Notes: generated from the letters alone by a model not told the origin. DNA of 64,000 nt from Cyrtodaria siliqua (GCA_037043455.1 JAWPHD010007152.1:62001-126000), one strand, 5' to 3'; shown: positions 24,801 to 33,969, counted from the first letter of the stretch. Made by a program: numbers and translations.

Positions 24801-27800
24801 ATATATTATTGGTGCTATATAATCGACACTTATCTTAGTAATTCTACTAAAGGTTTAACATATATTATTGGTGCTATATAATCGACACTTATCGTTGTAA
24901 TTCTACTAAAGGTTTACCATACATTATTGGTGCTATATAATCGACACTTATCTTTGTAATTTTACTAAAGGGTTAACATATATTATTGGTGCTATATAAT
25001 TGACACTTATCTTTGTAATTCTACTAAAGGTTTACATATATTATTGGTGCTATATAATCGACACTTATCTTTGTAATTCTACTAAAGGTTTAATATATAT
25101 TATTGGTGCTATGTAATCGACACTTATCTTTGTAATTCTACTAAAAGTTCAACATATTATTGGTGCTATATAATTGACACTTATCTTTGTAATTCTACTA
25201 AAGGTTTAACATATATTATTGGTGCTATATAATCGACACTTATCATTGTAATTTTACTAAAAGTTTAACATATATTATTGGTGCTATATAATCGACACTT
25301 ATCTTTGTAATTCTACTAAAAGTTTAACATATATTATTGGTGCTATATAATCGACACTTATCTTTGTAATTTTACTGAAGATTCAATATATATTATTGGT
25401 GCTATATAATCGACACTTATCTTTGTATGGTGACTTCCGAAGTACCGGTGAAATGGGCTATTTAATCTCGTATCTTGCATATCCGGAGCTCGTTTTTTTA
25501 TATTTTTAGCATGGAAGCTCAAAGTTCGTGTTGTATGGGTTCGAGAATACAGAACCTGCAGGATGAGCTCCGACTTACCCCTTTAGTATCAGCGACCCAA
25601 TTATTCCGCCCCCGCACTGGGCACAGACGTACAACACCCCTCGTAACGGACTGATCTTCATGGCAACCGACATTGCTATGGATACGGCTGGATTCATGTG
25701 ACCGCCTGACACGTGACCAAACATCTGCATACACACCGCAACCATGATTCCAAACGTGAATGCTATCTTAAAATAGAAAAAAACAGTGTTTATTTAAGTC
25801 ACATCATGTACTACTTTGTAAAATAATAAAAAAAAATCTAAAAAAGAAATTAACTTTTATAGAATTTAAACTGATAATGGTACTTACAAATCTTGACCAA
25901 TGATGTTAAAGTACTGTGTCCTGTTAGGGTCATGTAACCATCGCATCTTACCATCGACTATCGACCATCGCATCTTAACATCGACCATCGCAGCTTACCA
26001 TCGCATCTTACCATCTACCCTCGCATCATACCATCGACCATCGCATCTTACCATCGCATCTTACCATCGACCATCGCATCTTACCATCAACCATCGCATT
26101 TTACCATCGTATCTTACCATCGACCCTCGCATCATACCATCGACCATCGCATCTTACCATCGACCATAGCATCTTACCATCGACCATTGACCATCGACTT
26201 TCAATTCCAATGCTGATCAAGATATCATACGGTGTCCTGTTAGGGTCATGTTACCATCGCATCTTACCATCAAGCATCGACCTAGGTCAATGCTCGATGG
26301 TAAGATGCGATGGTCGATGGTAAGATGCGATGGTCGATTGTAGGATGCGATGCTCGATGATAAGATGCGATGGTAAGATGCGATGGTCGATGGTAAGATG
26401 CGATTGTAAGATGCGATGCTCGATGATAAGATGCGATGGTAAGATGCGATGGTCGATGGTAAGATGCGATGGTCGATGGTCCATTTATTTACAACATATT
26501 TAGTAAACTGATGCAAGTTCTGAAGGGAATACAAATAAATATGCTCCAATGACAGCTATTTAGTCAATGTGTCAATTTCTGATGGGAATGAATAGAATCA
26601 TTTTTGATATCTGTTTAACATGTGGACACACCGCCTTAAATGAACGTGTCTATGCGGTCCTTTTCATTCATTTGGTTCGTTAAGACGTGCTCGACCTCTA
26701 GTCCAATGAAAAACGTCGTTATATAATGGTAGCCGTGAAAATAGACTGGTTTAAAACCCAAATAAGTGCAAAAATCAGTTTACTCAAATTGGGACAGGGC
26801 CCAGATATTATACATAGATACCAAGATGTGGAACAAATATTATATATAGATATCAAAATAATAAATAAAACGTTGCTCCACCTTAGCAACTTCGCATATG
26901 AGAGGAGAAACGACGATGCCATTAAGCTGTGGGAAAGTGACGCTTCTTACAAATGGTGGCTTCATACAGTACTGGTTCTACCCAAGAAAATTGGTGTGGC
27001 CTGTCTCAACACAAAAACAAATCGACCATCATAATATTATGGCCTAACATATGCTAAAACTGACGTAAAACACCATTCAAAAAACAAACACACGAACAGG
27101 TGAAGGACACGAAAGAAATACACAAAAGGCGAATGTGATTTGTCCCCAAATAACCACTATAAATTACGCTAGCTACGTTATCTAACATTGATATGCAAAT
27201 GATCAACAAGTTGTGGGCAATCGTTTGATCTACTTTAAGTGTAATGTTTATTATCGGTCGAGATTCACACGTAATACATGTTACCTACGATTTGTTGGAA
27301 ATGTTGAACATTAATAAGAAAAGATTATTTAACTGGTTGGTTTTAAAATAAAAGAAATCCTTCACGAGATAGTAAGTGTGTTGGTTTTTCCAAGAATGAG
27401 TGGACGTGAGTGAAAAAACTAAAAACACATACCATCACATACCAGTGAAGGATTTCCATGTAATCGAACATTACACTGAAGTAATATATTGTTGGCATTT
27501 TAAACCAGTTTGTGTATGATGTTAACTGCCATGTTTGATTTGTACGCATGAACAGTATCGACAAAATGGCGTGGATGTACTCACAACTTCAACGATTTAA
27601 TGATTCAACACTTCATCAACGTTTAATGATTCAACACTTCATCAACGTTTAATGATTCAACACTTCAGCTATCATTGTAACTTCAGATTGTTACTACTTT
27701 GTCCAATATATCGGTCTATTGACCTTTTGATCAAGTTAGAAGTCATGAAGTCAGAAGTCCATACAGGTCTACAAACGAAACAGTTTTGCCGCGTCCGTGT

Positions 27801-28223
27801 TGCGTATAAGTCGAAATATTGAACAAAAGTGTAACAATTTAAAGTGTTCATACTACTTCCCTTAATGGAAAACGTACTGAAGATTAAGTTCATCTGTAGT
27901 TATTTTTGCATTCCCGGTTAGTCGATTATTATGTTTATCTATCGATTATAAATTTTCTTTCACAGAAAAATTCTGATATTTCCTCGATAGAAAGGTAATT
28001 TATGAAAATTACTCACTTTGACATATTGTGCGGATCCTGCTGTCCCTGTTACAGCAGACATTGTTGCAATGAACACAAGCAACATTGTAGCAACGAATTC
28101 AGCAATGACAGCTCGCCACAGCTCCCAGGTCTTTACCTCGCCCCGTATGTCCAACAAGTCCAAAGCCTGACCTAGTCGAATTTTGTCTAAGCGATTTGCG
28201 ATGTAGAGAAAGTAGCCGTCCAT
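9714..28223 (-). CDS. aqp: Aquaporin, water-channel type, five coding exons
   Basis: Membrane channel of the MIP family, predicted to pass water across the plasma membrane. Joining 28223-28017, 25766-25579, 13883-13679, 13130-13050 and 9836-9714 (minus strand) gives 267 residues in one frame. Membrane segments fall near residues 33-60, 70-88, 110-131, 157-176, 183-200 and 228-246. The first NPA is at 94-96 (context [12 protein letters not shown]) and the second at 209-211 ([10 protein letters not shown]). By spacing to AQP1 the filter residues are Phe74, His197, Val206 and Arg212; Phe229-Trp230 match the water-channel P4/P5 pair. An N-E-S glycosylation sequon lies at residue 135 in extracellular loop C. 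The start is the ATG at 28223, which has A at -3 and G at +4, but the acceptor at 28270 shows an upstream exon that could be leader or extra N-terminus. Introns are 2,250, 11,695, 548 and 3,213 bp. The paralogue class cannot be assigned from this sequence alone. Confidence 0.9.
10955..11982. mobile_element. hAT-like foldback MITE in aquaporin intron 4
   Basis: Terminal inverted repeats start CACAGGTGGCTGTATCGGTG and extend into arms of about 400 bases each (roughly 10955-11358 and 11598-11982, with many mismatches). The element is flanked by a perfect 8-bp direct repeat, GAAATTAC, at 10947-10954 and 11983-11990. An 8-bp target duplication is the hallmark of hAT transposons. There is no transposase, so it is non-autonomous. 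Small open frames inside are incidental. A shorter derivative of the arm lies at 28982-29062. Confidence 0.8.
12458..12992. repeat. 40-bp minisatellite in aquaporin intron 4
   Basis: About 13 copies of a unit like GGTATCTGCCACGAAAGGTC plus GACATATTGCAACGACACCA. The left copies carry CCGTAGTATCTCAACG instead of CGACATATTGCAACG, so there are two sub-families. The 118-codon frame here is a by-product. Confidence 0.85.
13050..13130 (-). CDS. aqp: Aquaporin exon 4 (second NPA half-helix)
   Basis: An 81-bp exon, phase 0 at both ends, with acceptor TTTCTTTTACAG and donor GTAAGT. It encodes residues 201-227, including [16 protein letters not shown] and the start of the HW pair that leads into TM6. 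AQP1 has its mercury-sensitive Cys three residues before this NPA; here that position is Val206. A minisatellite ends about 58 bp from the exon's donor. Confidence 0.93.
13679..13883 (-). CDS. aqp: Aquaporin exon 3 (loop C, TM4, TM5)
   Basis: Acceptor TTTATTTCTAG and donor GTAAGA. The 205-bp exon supplies the last base of Gly132 and residues 133-200, leaving in phase 0. It holds the N-E-S sequon at 135, the TM4 segment ([17 protein letters not shown]) and TM5 ([15 protein letters not shown]) with filter residue His197. The spacing from His197 to the second NPA is 12 residues, as in AQP1. Confidence 0.93.
14335..17635. repeat. ~43-bp satellite with a dimeric right half, aquaporin intron 2
   Basis: The left part (14335-16310) has units of about 43 bp, CACGGATATCTCAAATAGTA plus GACTGAGTTTCACCGACGGC. 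The right part (16310-17635) alternates two diverged units (TGGGTATCACAAATACTAAA type and TGATATTCAAATAGTAGA type), making a ~84-bp higher-order repeat that is much more uniform. Longer blocks within the left part are also duplicated (GTAGACGCATACACGG at about 15255, 15460 and 15705). Confidence 0.92.
17690..17825 (+). repeat. SINE tail fragment, family of 30590
   Basis: Shares GTTCTACCCAGGAAAA, TGGTCTGCCTCC, ATATATAACCT and AAAATGACTTAAAA with 26958-27090 and 30673-30800. The tRNA-like head is missing. Confidence 0.5.
18120..18143 (+). repeat. Solo TTAA-MITE terminus
   Basis: TTAA followed by AGGGACACAGGATAATCTTG, matching the terminal repeat of the complete element at 61959-62257. No partner end was found. 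Confidence 0.4.
18405..18672 (-). repeat. Inverted copy of the 3420-3690 repeat
   Basis: Minus-strand copy of the left-end repeat, ending in the same CGCTTCTTGGAGAAGGGGTT block. It lacks the LINE coding tail. Confidence 0.6.
18728..25427. repeat. 59-bp satellite, about 113 copies, aquaporin intron 2
   Basis: The unit is ACACTTATCTTTGTAATTCT, ACTAAAGGTTTAACATATAT, TATTGGTGCTATATAATCG. Variants (ACATATTATTGG deletion with ATAATTGAC; GTGTTCTATAAT; TACTATAAGACAC; CTTAGTAATT) recur in the same order at spacings that are multiples of 59 (for example about 647 and 472 bases), showing amplification of blocks of 8-11 units. The array ends about 150 bp from aquaporin exon 2. Confidence 0.95.
25579..25766 (-). 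CDS. aqp: Aquaporin exon 2 (TM2, first NPA, TM3)
   Basis: Acceptor TTTTCTATTTTAAG and donor GTAAGT. The 188-bp exon enters in phase 0 and leaves two bases of a Gly codon. It encodes residues 70-131: TM2 with Phe74, loop B with [12 protein letters not shown], and TM3 rich in Gly and Cys. The 59-bp satellite begins only about 150 bp into the following intron. The longer open frame on the same strand here is an out-of-frame shadow. Confidence 0.93.
25935..26190 (+). repeat. CATCGCATCTTAC minisatellite, forward arm
   Basis: Irregular runs of ACCATCGCATCTTACCATCG. It is preceded by a GTCCTGTTAGGGTCATGT leader that occurs again at 26231, so the leader-array unit is duplicated. It lies in aquaporin intron 1. 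Confidence 0.85.
26285..26485 (-). repeat. CATCGCATCTTAC minisatellite, inverted arm
   Basis: The same motif in reverse complement (GGTAAGATGCGATGGTCGAT), forming a large imperfect inverted repeat with 25935-26280. Confidence 0.85.
26958..27090 (+). repeat. SINE tail fragment, family of 30590
   Basis: CATACAGTACTGGTTCTACC, then CAAGAAAATTGGTGTGGCC, GACCATCAT and GTAAAACACCATTCAAAAAAC match the body and end of the element at 30590-30800. The head is missing. Confidence 0.5.
27599..27667. repeat. 26-bp tandem repeat, three copies
   Basis: TGATTCAACACTTCATCAAC plus GTTTAA repeated at 27601, 27627 and 27653, in aquaporin intron 1. Confidence 0.8.
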
Positions 28224-28270
28224 GCTTCCACTTCTACTACTGGCTTCTGACGATGGTGCCGTGGAGCTGT
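28017..28270 (-). CDS. aqp: Aquaporin coding exon 1 (cytoplasmic N-terminus and TM1)
   Basis: Acceptor TTATTTCAG ends at 28271 and donor GTGAGT begins at 28016. Residues 1-69 run from ATG 28223 to the exon end in phase 0. The 15 codons upstream of that ATG (Ser/Ala-rich) are open, so translation might begin in an earlier exon. TM1 carries the motif [18 protein letters not shown], typical of AQP1/AQP4-like channels. The acceptor sits inside a duplicated target site created by the retroposon at 28278-28613. Confidence 0.88.
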
Positions 28271-28277
28271 CTGAAAT

Positions 28278-28613
28278 AAGTTGAATTTGCGTTTTACGGC
28301 GCACCTACAAGGTTATGGCGTCAACAGGGATGAACATTCCAGGCACATTCTCCATTCACATCTAGATAAAAGTACAACTTACAACATTCTTACGTGTAGA
28401 ACTGCAGAGTTGCTACGAATTCTGCTGTAAACACTCAATTGTTTTCTGCAACCACTCAAGTAGAACATGAAACAATACAGGGATGATGATGAAGACCTAT
28501 AATGAACATGGCAACACTGAGAAAAAAATGAACATGAATTCGGGAGGTGGGGTGGAGTTTACGCCTCTGCTTGGATAGGCAGTGGCCCTATTCCTTCCCG
28601 AGAACAACACAGG
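28278..28613 (-). mobile_element. Retroposon inserted at the aquaporin exon 1 acceptor
   Basis: A ~336-bp repeat with a diverged copy at 46322-46672. Read on the minus strand it ends GGTGCGCCGTAAAACGCAAA, an end type seen in LINE-derived mollusc retroposons (compare 57025-57053). It is flanked by near-identical 15-16 bp repeats, GCTGTCTGAAATAAG at 28266 and GCTGTCTGAAATGAAG at 28614 (plus strand), taken as the target duplication. The duplicated site contains the splice acceptor of aquaporin exon 1. It lies in the same orientation as the gene and contains an in-frame TAG at 28307-28305. Confidence 0.65.
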
Positions 28614-28769
28614 GCTGTCTGAAATGAAGAAAGTGTGTATCAAATAAAACAATATTCGTGTCATTTCATATGCATTGGATTGCCTCGTTCTAAGCCACTG
28701 CCATCTTATGGAAAGCCTCGGCTGCCTTCTGTTGGCCAATTACATTTTGTGCCGTAGGCTTTGTAAGTC

Positions 28770-28955
28770 GTTTTGTGCATTTTCTAAGTTGTTATGTGCA
28801 TTTTCTAAGTTGTGATGTGAATTTCGTAAGTAGTTATGTGCATTTCGTAAGTTGTTATGTGTATTTTCTAAGTTGTCCTGTGCATTTTCTAAGTTGTTAT
28901 GTACATTTCGTAAGTTGTTATGTGCATTGTTTAAGTTGTGATGTGCATTGTTTAA
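28770..28955 (+). repeat. 21-bp minisatellite, forward block
   Basis: Units of TTGTTATGTGCATTTTCTAA plus G, with CGTAAG variants. The period is divisible by three and so leaves the frames open. Confidence 0.85.
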
Positions 28956-28981
28956 ATAAACGTAATATTAACGTGCTATTT

Positions 28982-29062
28982 GTTGAAAATAAACATATTT
29001 TAAGTTTTCCTGAAAAGAGTCCCAGAGTACTTAAAATATGTTTGTTTTCAACAAATAACACC
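28982..29062. repeat. Small palindrome related to the hAT-like foldback
   Basis: ATTTGTTGAAAATAAACATA and its complement surround a GAAAAGAGTCCCAGAGTA centre. The same sequence block (CATATTTTA, then GTCCCAGAGTA) occurs in the arms of the element at 10955-11982. Confidence 0.55.
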
Positions 29063-29064
29063 TG

Positions 29065-29149
29065 AAGTCCAGACTCTATTGAAACTATATCTTTAGGACG
29101 TCCTATTGGTTAAAAGATTGAGGGGCTATAAACCTTAGGACTACACACA
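29065..29149 (+). mobile_element. Short CA-tailed SINE-like element, copy 2
   Basis: Starts AAGTCCAGACTCTATTG, has a central AGGACGTCCT palindrome, then GGGGCTATAAACCTTAGGA and a short ACACACA tail. No target duplication is evident. Confidence 0.5.
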
Positions 29150-29394
29150 AAGATATTTATTTATTCTTTTTTTTTTTCTTTTTTTTTCAGACCAAGATTG
29201 TCAGACAATCCCTTACATATTTTGAAATCAGTTTTATGTTCTAAGAATGTATTGTATAATGTACCTAGCCCAATTTCTTTTAACTAGGCAGAGCATAGCG
29301 TCCGCTCCTGGAGGCGCCATTTCTACCGGTGTTTCCTTCAAAACTTTTTCCGATAAAAAGTCTACTTAACGACGACTTGTATTCTGCACAAGAC

Positions 29395-29825
29395 AACTTA
29401 CGAAATGTACATAACAACTTATGAAATGCACATGACAACTTAGAAATTGCACATAACAACTTAAAAAATGCACATAACAACTTACGAAATGCACATAACA
29501 ACTTAGAAAATGCACAATACAACTTAGAGTATGCACATAACAACCTACGAAATGCACATAACAACTTACGAAATGCACATAACAACTTAGAAAATGCACA
29601 AGACAACTAAGAATATGCACATAACCACCTACGAAATGCACATAACAATATACTAAATGTACATAACAACTTACGAAACGCATATAACAACTTAGAAAAT
29701 GCACAAAACAACTTAAAAAATGCACATAACAACTTACGTAATGCACATAACAACTTACGAAATGCACATAACAACTTAAAAGATGCACAATGCACAAAAC
29801 AACCAACGAAATGCACATGACAACT
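29395..29825 (-). repeat. 21-bp minisatellite, inverted block
   Basis: About 20 units of the same repeat as 28770-28955, in reverse complement (ACATAACAACTTACGAAATG plus C). The 150- and 108-codon minus-strand frames are by-products of the 21-bp period. Confidence 0.9.
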
Positions 29826-29884
29826 TATGCACCACATGGACGAAGACACAACTACGTCAAAATAGAATATGTTTTCTTCCAAAT

Positions 29885-30100
29885 TAGGTTTAAAACATCT
29901 AGTGCATAATTCTAGTTCAGGAGAAAATGATGTAAATGTAACAATTAAAGTTATCTGCCCTTTGCTTGGATGGTGAAGGTCACATCCACATTTGCTTTGT
30001 CACGTTGCAATATACCACTCAAGATACAACTATAAGCAAAGTTTGAAAGGTCTTAGTGCATACAGTTTGTGAAAAATTGACCTAAATCGAATTCTTTAAC
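29885..30100. other. Unassigned sequence
   Basis: No gene or repeat recognised. Confidence 0.4.
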
Positions 30101-30104
30101 GTGC

Positions 30105-30245
30105 TCGGAGGATAGACCTATACACGAGACCGCCCGGTTTACGTCCGCATCCGACGGACGAGGCTAAGGAAAAGTGTCTTGCCCAAGAACACACCGACGA
30201 AACTCAGTGGCACCACGGAGGATTAAACCCAGGGCCTCCTGTTAC
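30105..30245 (-). repeat. SINE-like repeat, copy 1
   Basis: Homologous to 46700-46885: TAACGTGCTCGGA, then GACGGACGAG, AGTGTCTTGCCCAAGAACAC and CGACGAAACTCAGTGGC. The reverse complement of the central block (CTTGGGCAAGACACT) is a core shared by several animal SINEs and by 40530-40690. Confidence 0.55.
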
Positions 30246-30589
30246 AGATATAAACACTGTTTGATGTCATTGTCGTGTAAAACGGCGACAAAAACCGTCA
30301 TGTAGCGCGCTGCGGGGAAAGTAAGTTAGGTTAATGTCTATTGCGGGCCCATAGTTTATTTTAGGGAACTGTCGGCGGAAGACAGGTCATGGAGAGAGAA
30401 TTATCTCAAGGCGCAAACGTATATACACGAGTACGTTTGTTTAGTATTGTACCTTGTACGACATAGACGCATTTAGCCAAACTCACCACCAGATTCTATC
30501 ACTATAACGAGATCACACACTCTATATTCAATATTGGGCTGTTCTTTTTTTATTTTCCATCATGCTGTCGCATGAATGATTTAAGTACC

Positions 30590-30800
30590 GGTGGTCCAGA
30601 GTGGTGAAGCACTGTTTCAAGTTCACCGCTGCGGTCGTGGGTACGAATCCAGCTCGTTCCCAGATTTCATGAGGCATACAGTACTTGTCCTACTTATGAA
30701 AATGTGGATGGTCTGCCTCCCTAACGAAAAAATCGACTATCATATATAACCTAAAATATGCTGAAGATGACTTAAACACCATGCAACAAACATATATTTT
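30590..30800 (+). repeat. tRNA-derived SINE
   Basis: The head has an A-box-like GGTCCAGAGTGGTGAAGC and a B-box-like GGGTACGAATCC about 45 bases on, followed by a unique body (ATGGTCTGCCTCCC) and an A-rich end near CACCATGCAACAAAC. Two headless copies lie at 17690 and 26958. It is too degenerate to be a working tRNA gene. Confidence 0.55.
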
Positions 30801-31442
30801 TTTTATTGTTTGTTTTGGTGGAGCCAAAATCCCGATCGCCGTTTTCTCTTTAATGTGAAGGTATATAGAAAACAATCTATCAACCAGGATCCGGTGCCAA
30901 AGATACAGATTGTGTCCGTTGCCAGAATCTCAAGCATTTTTTATAAAGCAACCAGGATCCGGTGCTCTGAGATTTAGACATGATGTAAATATTTGCAGAT
31001 TTTTAGACTAAACAGTTAACAGCAGTTGCAAACCAGTTTGGGATCACATTAAATCAGTCAGAGAGAACATATGGAAGTTTGACTTTTTAAAGTCATCAAC
31101 TTTGTATCGACCGGTTAAGAGTAAGCTTGTTAGGAATTATTCTGCATTTGTTGTACATAAAGAAAATGTATTTCGAAGGATATGATATTCAAATGTTCCG
31201 TCGCATAAAGTTTTTTTCTTATACATACGATACTGTATCTTTATGTTCGAATTGTTTAACACCAGTGTCCATTTTCCCTCTGTTTTTACCAACCAGGGTC
31301 CGTTACAAGTGCAACCAGAATCAAGGTAACGCAGTTTTGAGCAACCAGGGTCCGTTACGTCTATCCACCGTGATATTAGCAGTGTCTTCGCGATTGAGCA
31401 TATTTATGTAAAGTAACTTAATTAATACGACATTCTTAATCG

Positions 31443-31500
31443 GCCTCCGTAGCGCAGTAGGTTAACGTGCTGTCTTAGTATGCGTTCAAGATTGCATAGT
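31443..31500 (+). repeat. tRNA-like SINE head, partial
   Basis: CCTCCGTAGCGCAGTAGGTTAA resembles an A-box region, and a weak B-box-like GTTCAAGATTG follows. No body was recognised. Confidence 0.3.
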
Positions 31501-31509
31501 TCTCTACAT

Positions 31510-32880
31510 AGTGATGTATTTACGTTATGCCTTACGCATTTTACTTGTTCCCTTTCGTTCAACAATACAAACATGTATATAGTTACATTGCAAGCCATTA
31601 AATATATTCATCGAGTTGAATAGTCTGTAGTTATCGGATATCTGAGCAAATTGCTAGTGAGTAGTAGTTTTTATTTACCCTCGCTGTATTGCATGACGCA
31701 TTTTAGCGAGCTTTTCTGTAGTGTTTTTCGGAGTGCAGAGTCCTGGAAAGGTCCGGGGAAGGTTGGTATGTCTCGTCCAAAGCCGATTATGGTTGGTCGC
31801 AGCAGTAGATTATGGTTGGTGGTACATCGGAGTGGAAACGTCGATAGAAGGTTTGTAGTTCCAAGTAGATTTTGGAAGTTCAAAGTCGATTAGAAGATTT
31901 TGGCCAATCGGATTGCCTGCAGAATTTTGACTAGGTCAATCCGATTGCCGGCTCGAAAGTAGATTCAGAAGGTTTCAGCCAATCAGCACACAGGAGATTT
32001 GAAGTCTTTCTAGTAGGTCAATCCGGGTCCATGGAGAATCCGTGATGGCCATGTCCCGTGATGTTTACGATCCGGCTGCATGAGCTGCCCGTGTTCTGTT
32101 GGTGAAGACTTCTCCGTTGTACTCACTGATCTTGAAGTCGTAAGATAAATCAGGATCAGTGAGTATCCCGCAGGGTTTCTCCAACGTCGGCATCCATGGT
32201 GAGTTAGGGTGAGTGTGCGTCGTAATCCATCGTCGATGCCCCATGTCATCTATGCGGAGACTCGCAGTGACATGGAGTATCTCGCTGGTTCAACGTCTGA
32301 TTTCCAGTAGAAGGTTATTAATCGTCCATCTTTAGGGCCACGTTAAAAACCGATAAAAACATATGTAACACATGTTTGAGGCGATGTCCATACCTTCACG
32401 CGGCTCTACACTGCATAGCGCTATACAGTGCAGGGCGGATGATCCCAGACAGCGGCACGCCTTGCGGAGTCACTTTGTCACTGACGGCCGCAAGACGTCC
32501 TGCCTGTTCGATGGTCTGAACTGGAATGTCTGGAGCAAATTGCTATATAAACGTTTAGGCTTATATACCCGTATTCGCTGGGTGGTACAATTTCAAAGTT
32601 ACCGAAGCGTTTATCACGCCTATTATGCAAATGCCTCGATATACGCTATGACAATATACCAGCCTGAACCATGTAGACAACACAACCAGCAAAGAACTTC
32701 GTCTATAGGCGTTCTTATGTTTAAAAAAACTTGAAATTGTATTATTTAATCGGGATTGTGTAGCTTTAAGCAACAAACAAGGTTTTACGCAAGCAAAAAA
32801 AACTGCCGATAAGTAAATAAACATGACCGCCGGCCTGTGACAAACAATTATTGGTATAATTAATGAAAATCTGAAAAATT
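31510..32880. other. Unassigned, partly GC-richer sequence
   Basis: 31720-32560 is richer in G and C than its surroundings and holds three 70-120 codon frames on both strands, none with a recognisable domain. A short palindrome with 11-base arms ACTCACTGATC / GATCAGTGAGT lies at 32121-32164. It may be an undescribed retroposon or LTR remnant. Confidence 0.35.
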
Positions 32881-32882
32881 AA

Positions 32883-33965
32883 CAACATGCATTGAACGCA
32901 TTTGAACTATACTGTAATAAATGGAAACTAACAGTAAATGTCGCTAAAACAAATGTCATTGCTTTTAGTCATGGAAGATGCAAAACTAATTTGAATTTTA
33001 CACTAAATCAAAAAGCTATAGAAATTGTAAATGAATATAAGTATTTAGGGTTGTTTTTATCTCATAGTGGCTCTTATATTGCAGCCAAAAAAACACACAG
33101 CGGAACAGAGGAATAAAGCTCGTTTCGCTCTTTTAAAGAAAATACTTGTTTTACATTTACCATTTGATATGCAGATTGATCTATTCGCAAAAAATGGTTA
33201 AACCAGTTTTACTTTATGGTTCTGAACTTTGGGGATTTGGAAATATTGATGTTATCGAACGCGTTCAGTTACAATTGTATAAGTATGAGTTCAATCTAAA
33301 CTCTCCATTATCTTCCTAAATGATATATGGTGGACTTGGGGTTATGCCACTACATGTCGATATACAAACACGAATTATATCATTTCGGTCAAAACTTATT
33401 CGAGATTATTGTGACGACAATAAGTTATCTTCGTAAACATATTCTGTCGTCCTAGCATTAACAGACGCAAAACAGATAAAGTCAACATGGATAAATAATA
33501 TAAAAAACCTACTTTGTACATTAGGTTTTTCGGGAATTTGGTACCCGCAAAGTTTCACAAACGCAAACAGGCTGGTTAAGTCAGCAAACCAAAAACTTAA
33601 AGACCTTTATATACAAAAATGGATATCAACAGTTGATATATCATCCTCAAGTAACATTTACAGATCTTTTAAATCAAACTTTAGAAAATGTAAATATATA
33701 TCCATTTTACCTACTTATCAATGCAGGCAATTTATAAAATTCCGAACAAAAACCCATAGACTTCCCGTCGAAACAGGTAGATGGAATGGCAAACCATTAA
33801 ACGAAAGAGTTTGCATAGTATGTAACAATCAAGATATAGGGGACGAATTTCACTACATTCTGACCTGTTATAATTCTATAGAACAAAGAAAAAAGTACTT
33901 AAAACCGTACTTACTATACACGTCCAAATATATTAAAATGTCAACAACTTGTGAGTACAAATAAC
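32883..33965 (+). pseudogene. LINE ORF2 3' remnant (RT thumb to C-terminus)
   Basis: Starts just after the polymerase active-site region and reads ALNAFELYCNKWKLTVNVAK, then EYKYLGLFLSHSG, VKPVLLYGSELWGF, and a C-terminal CIVC...H....C zinc-knuckle-like motif near 33808-33870. At least one frameshift (near 33085) and two stops break it. It is the same general type as the LINE at 48320-52065 (shared YLG, W.LKVNV and GRW-P motifs), but clearly diverged. Confidence 0.75.
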
Positions 33966-33969
33966 AAAG

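Noticed and set aside
18728..25427. CRISPR-like regular repeats
   Set aside because: Units are contiguous 59-bp tandem copies without unique spacers, and the context is an animal intron.
25519..25734. 71-codon open frame over aquaporin exon 2
   Set aside because: Same strand but wrong frame; the spliced aquaporin frame has the NPA motif and conserved splice sites.
29280..29882. Open frames of 91-150 codons rich in Cys, Tyr, Val and His
   Set aside because: By-product of a 21-bp minisatellite; the inverted block at 28770 gives the matching artefact.
30881..31360. Repeated AACCAGGRTCCGKTRC motif, four times
   Set aside because: Irregular spacing and no flanking homology; could be an old repeat, but not enough to call.
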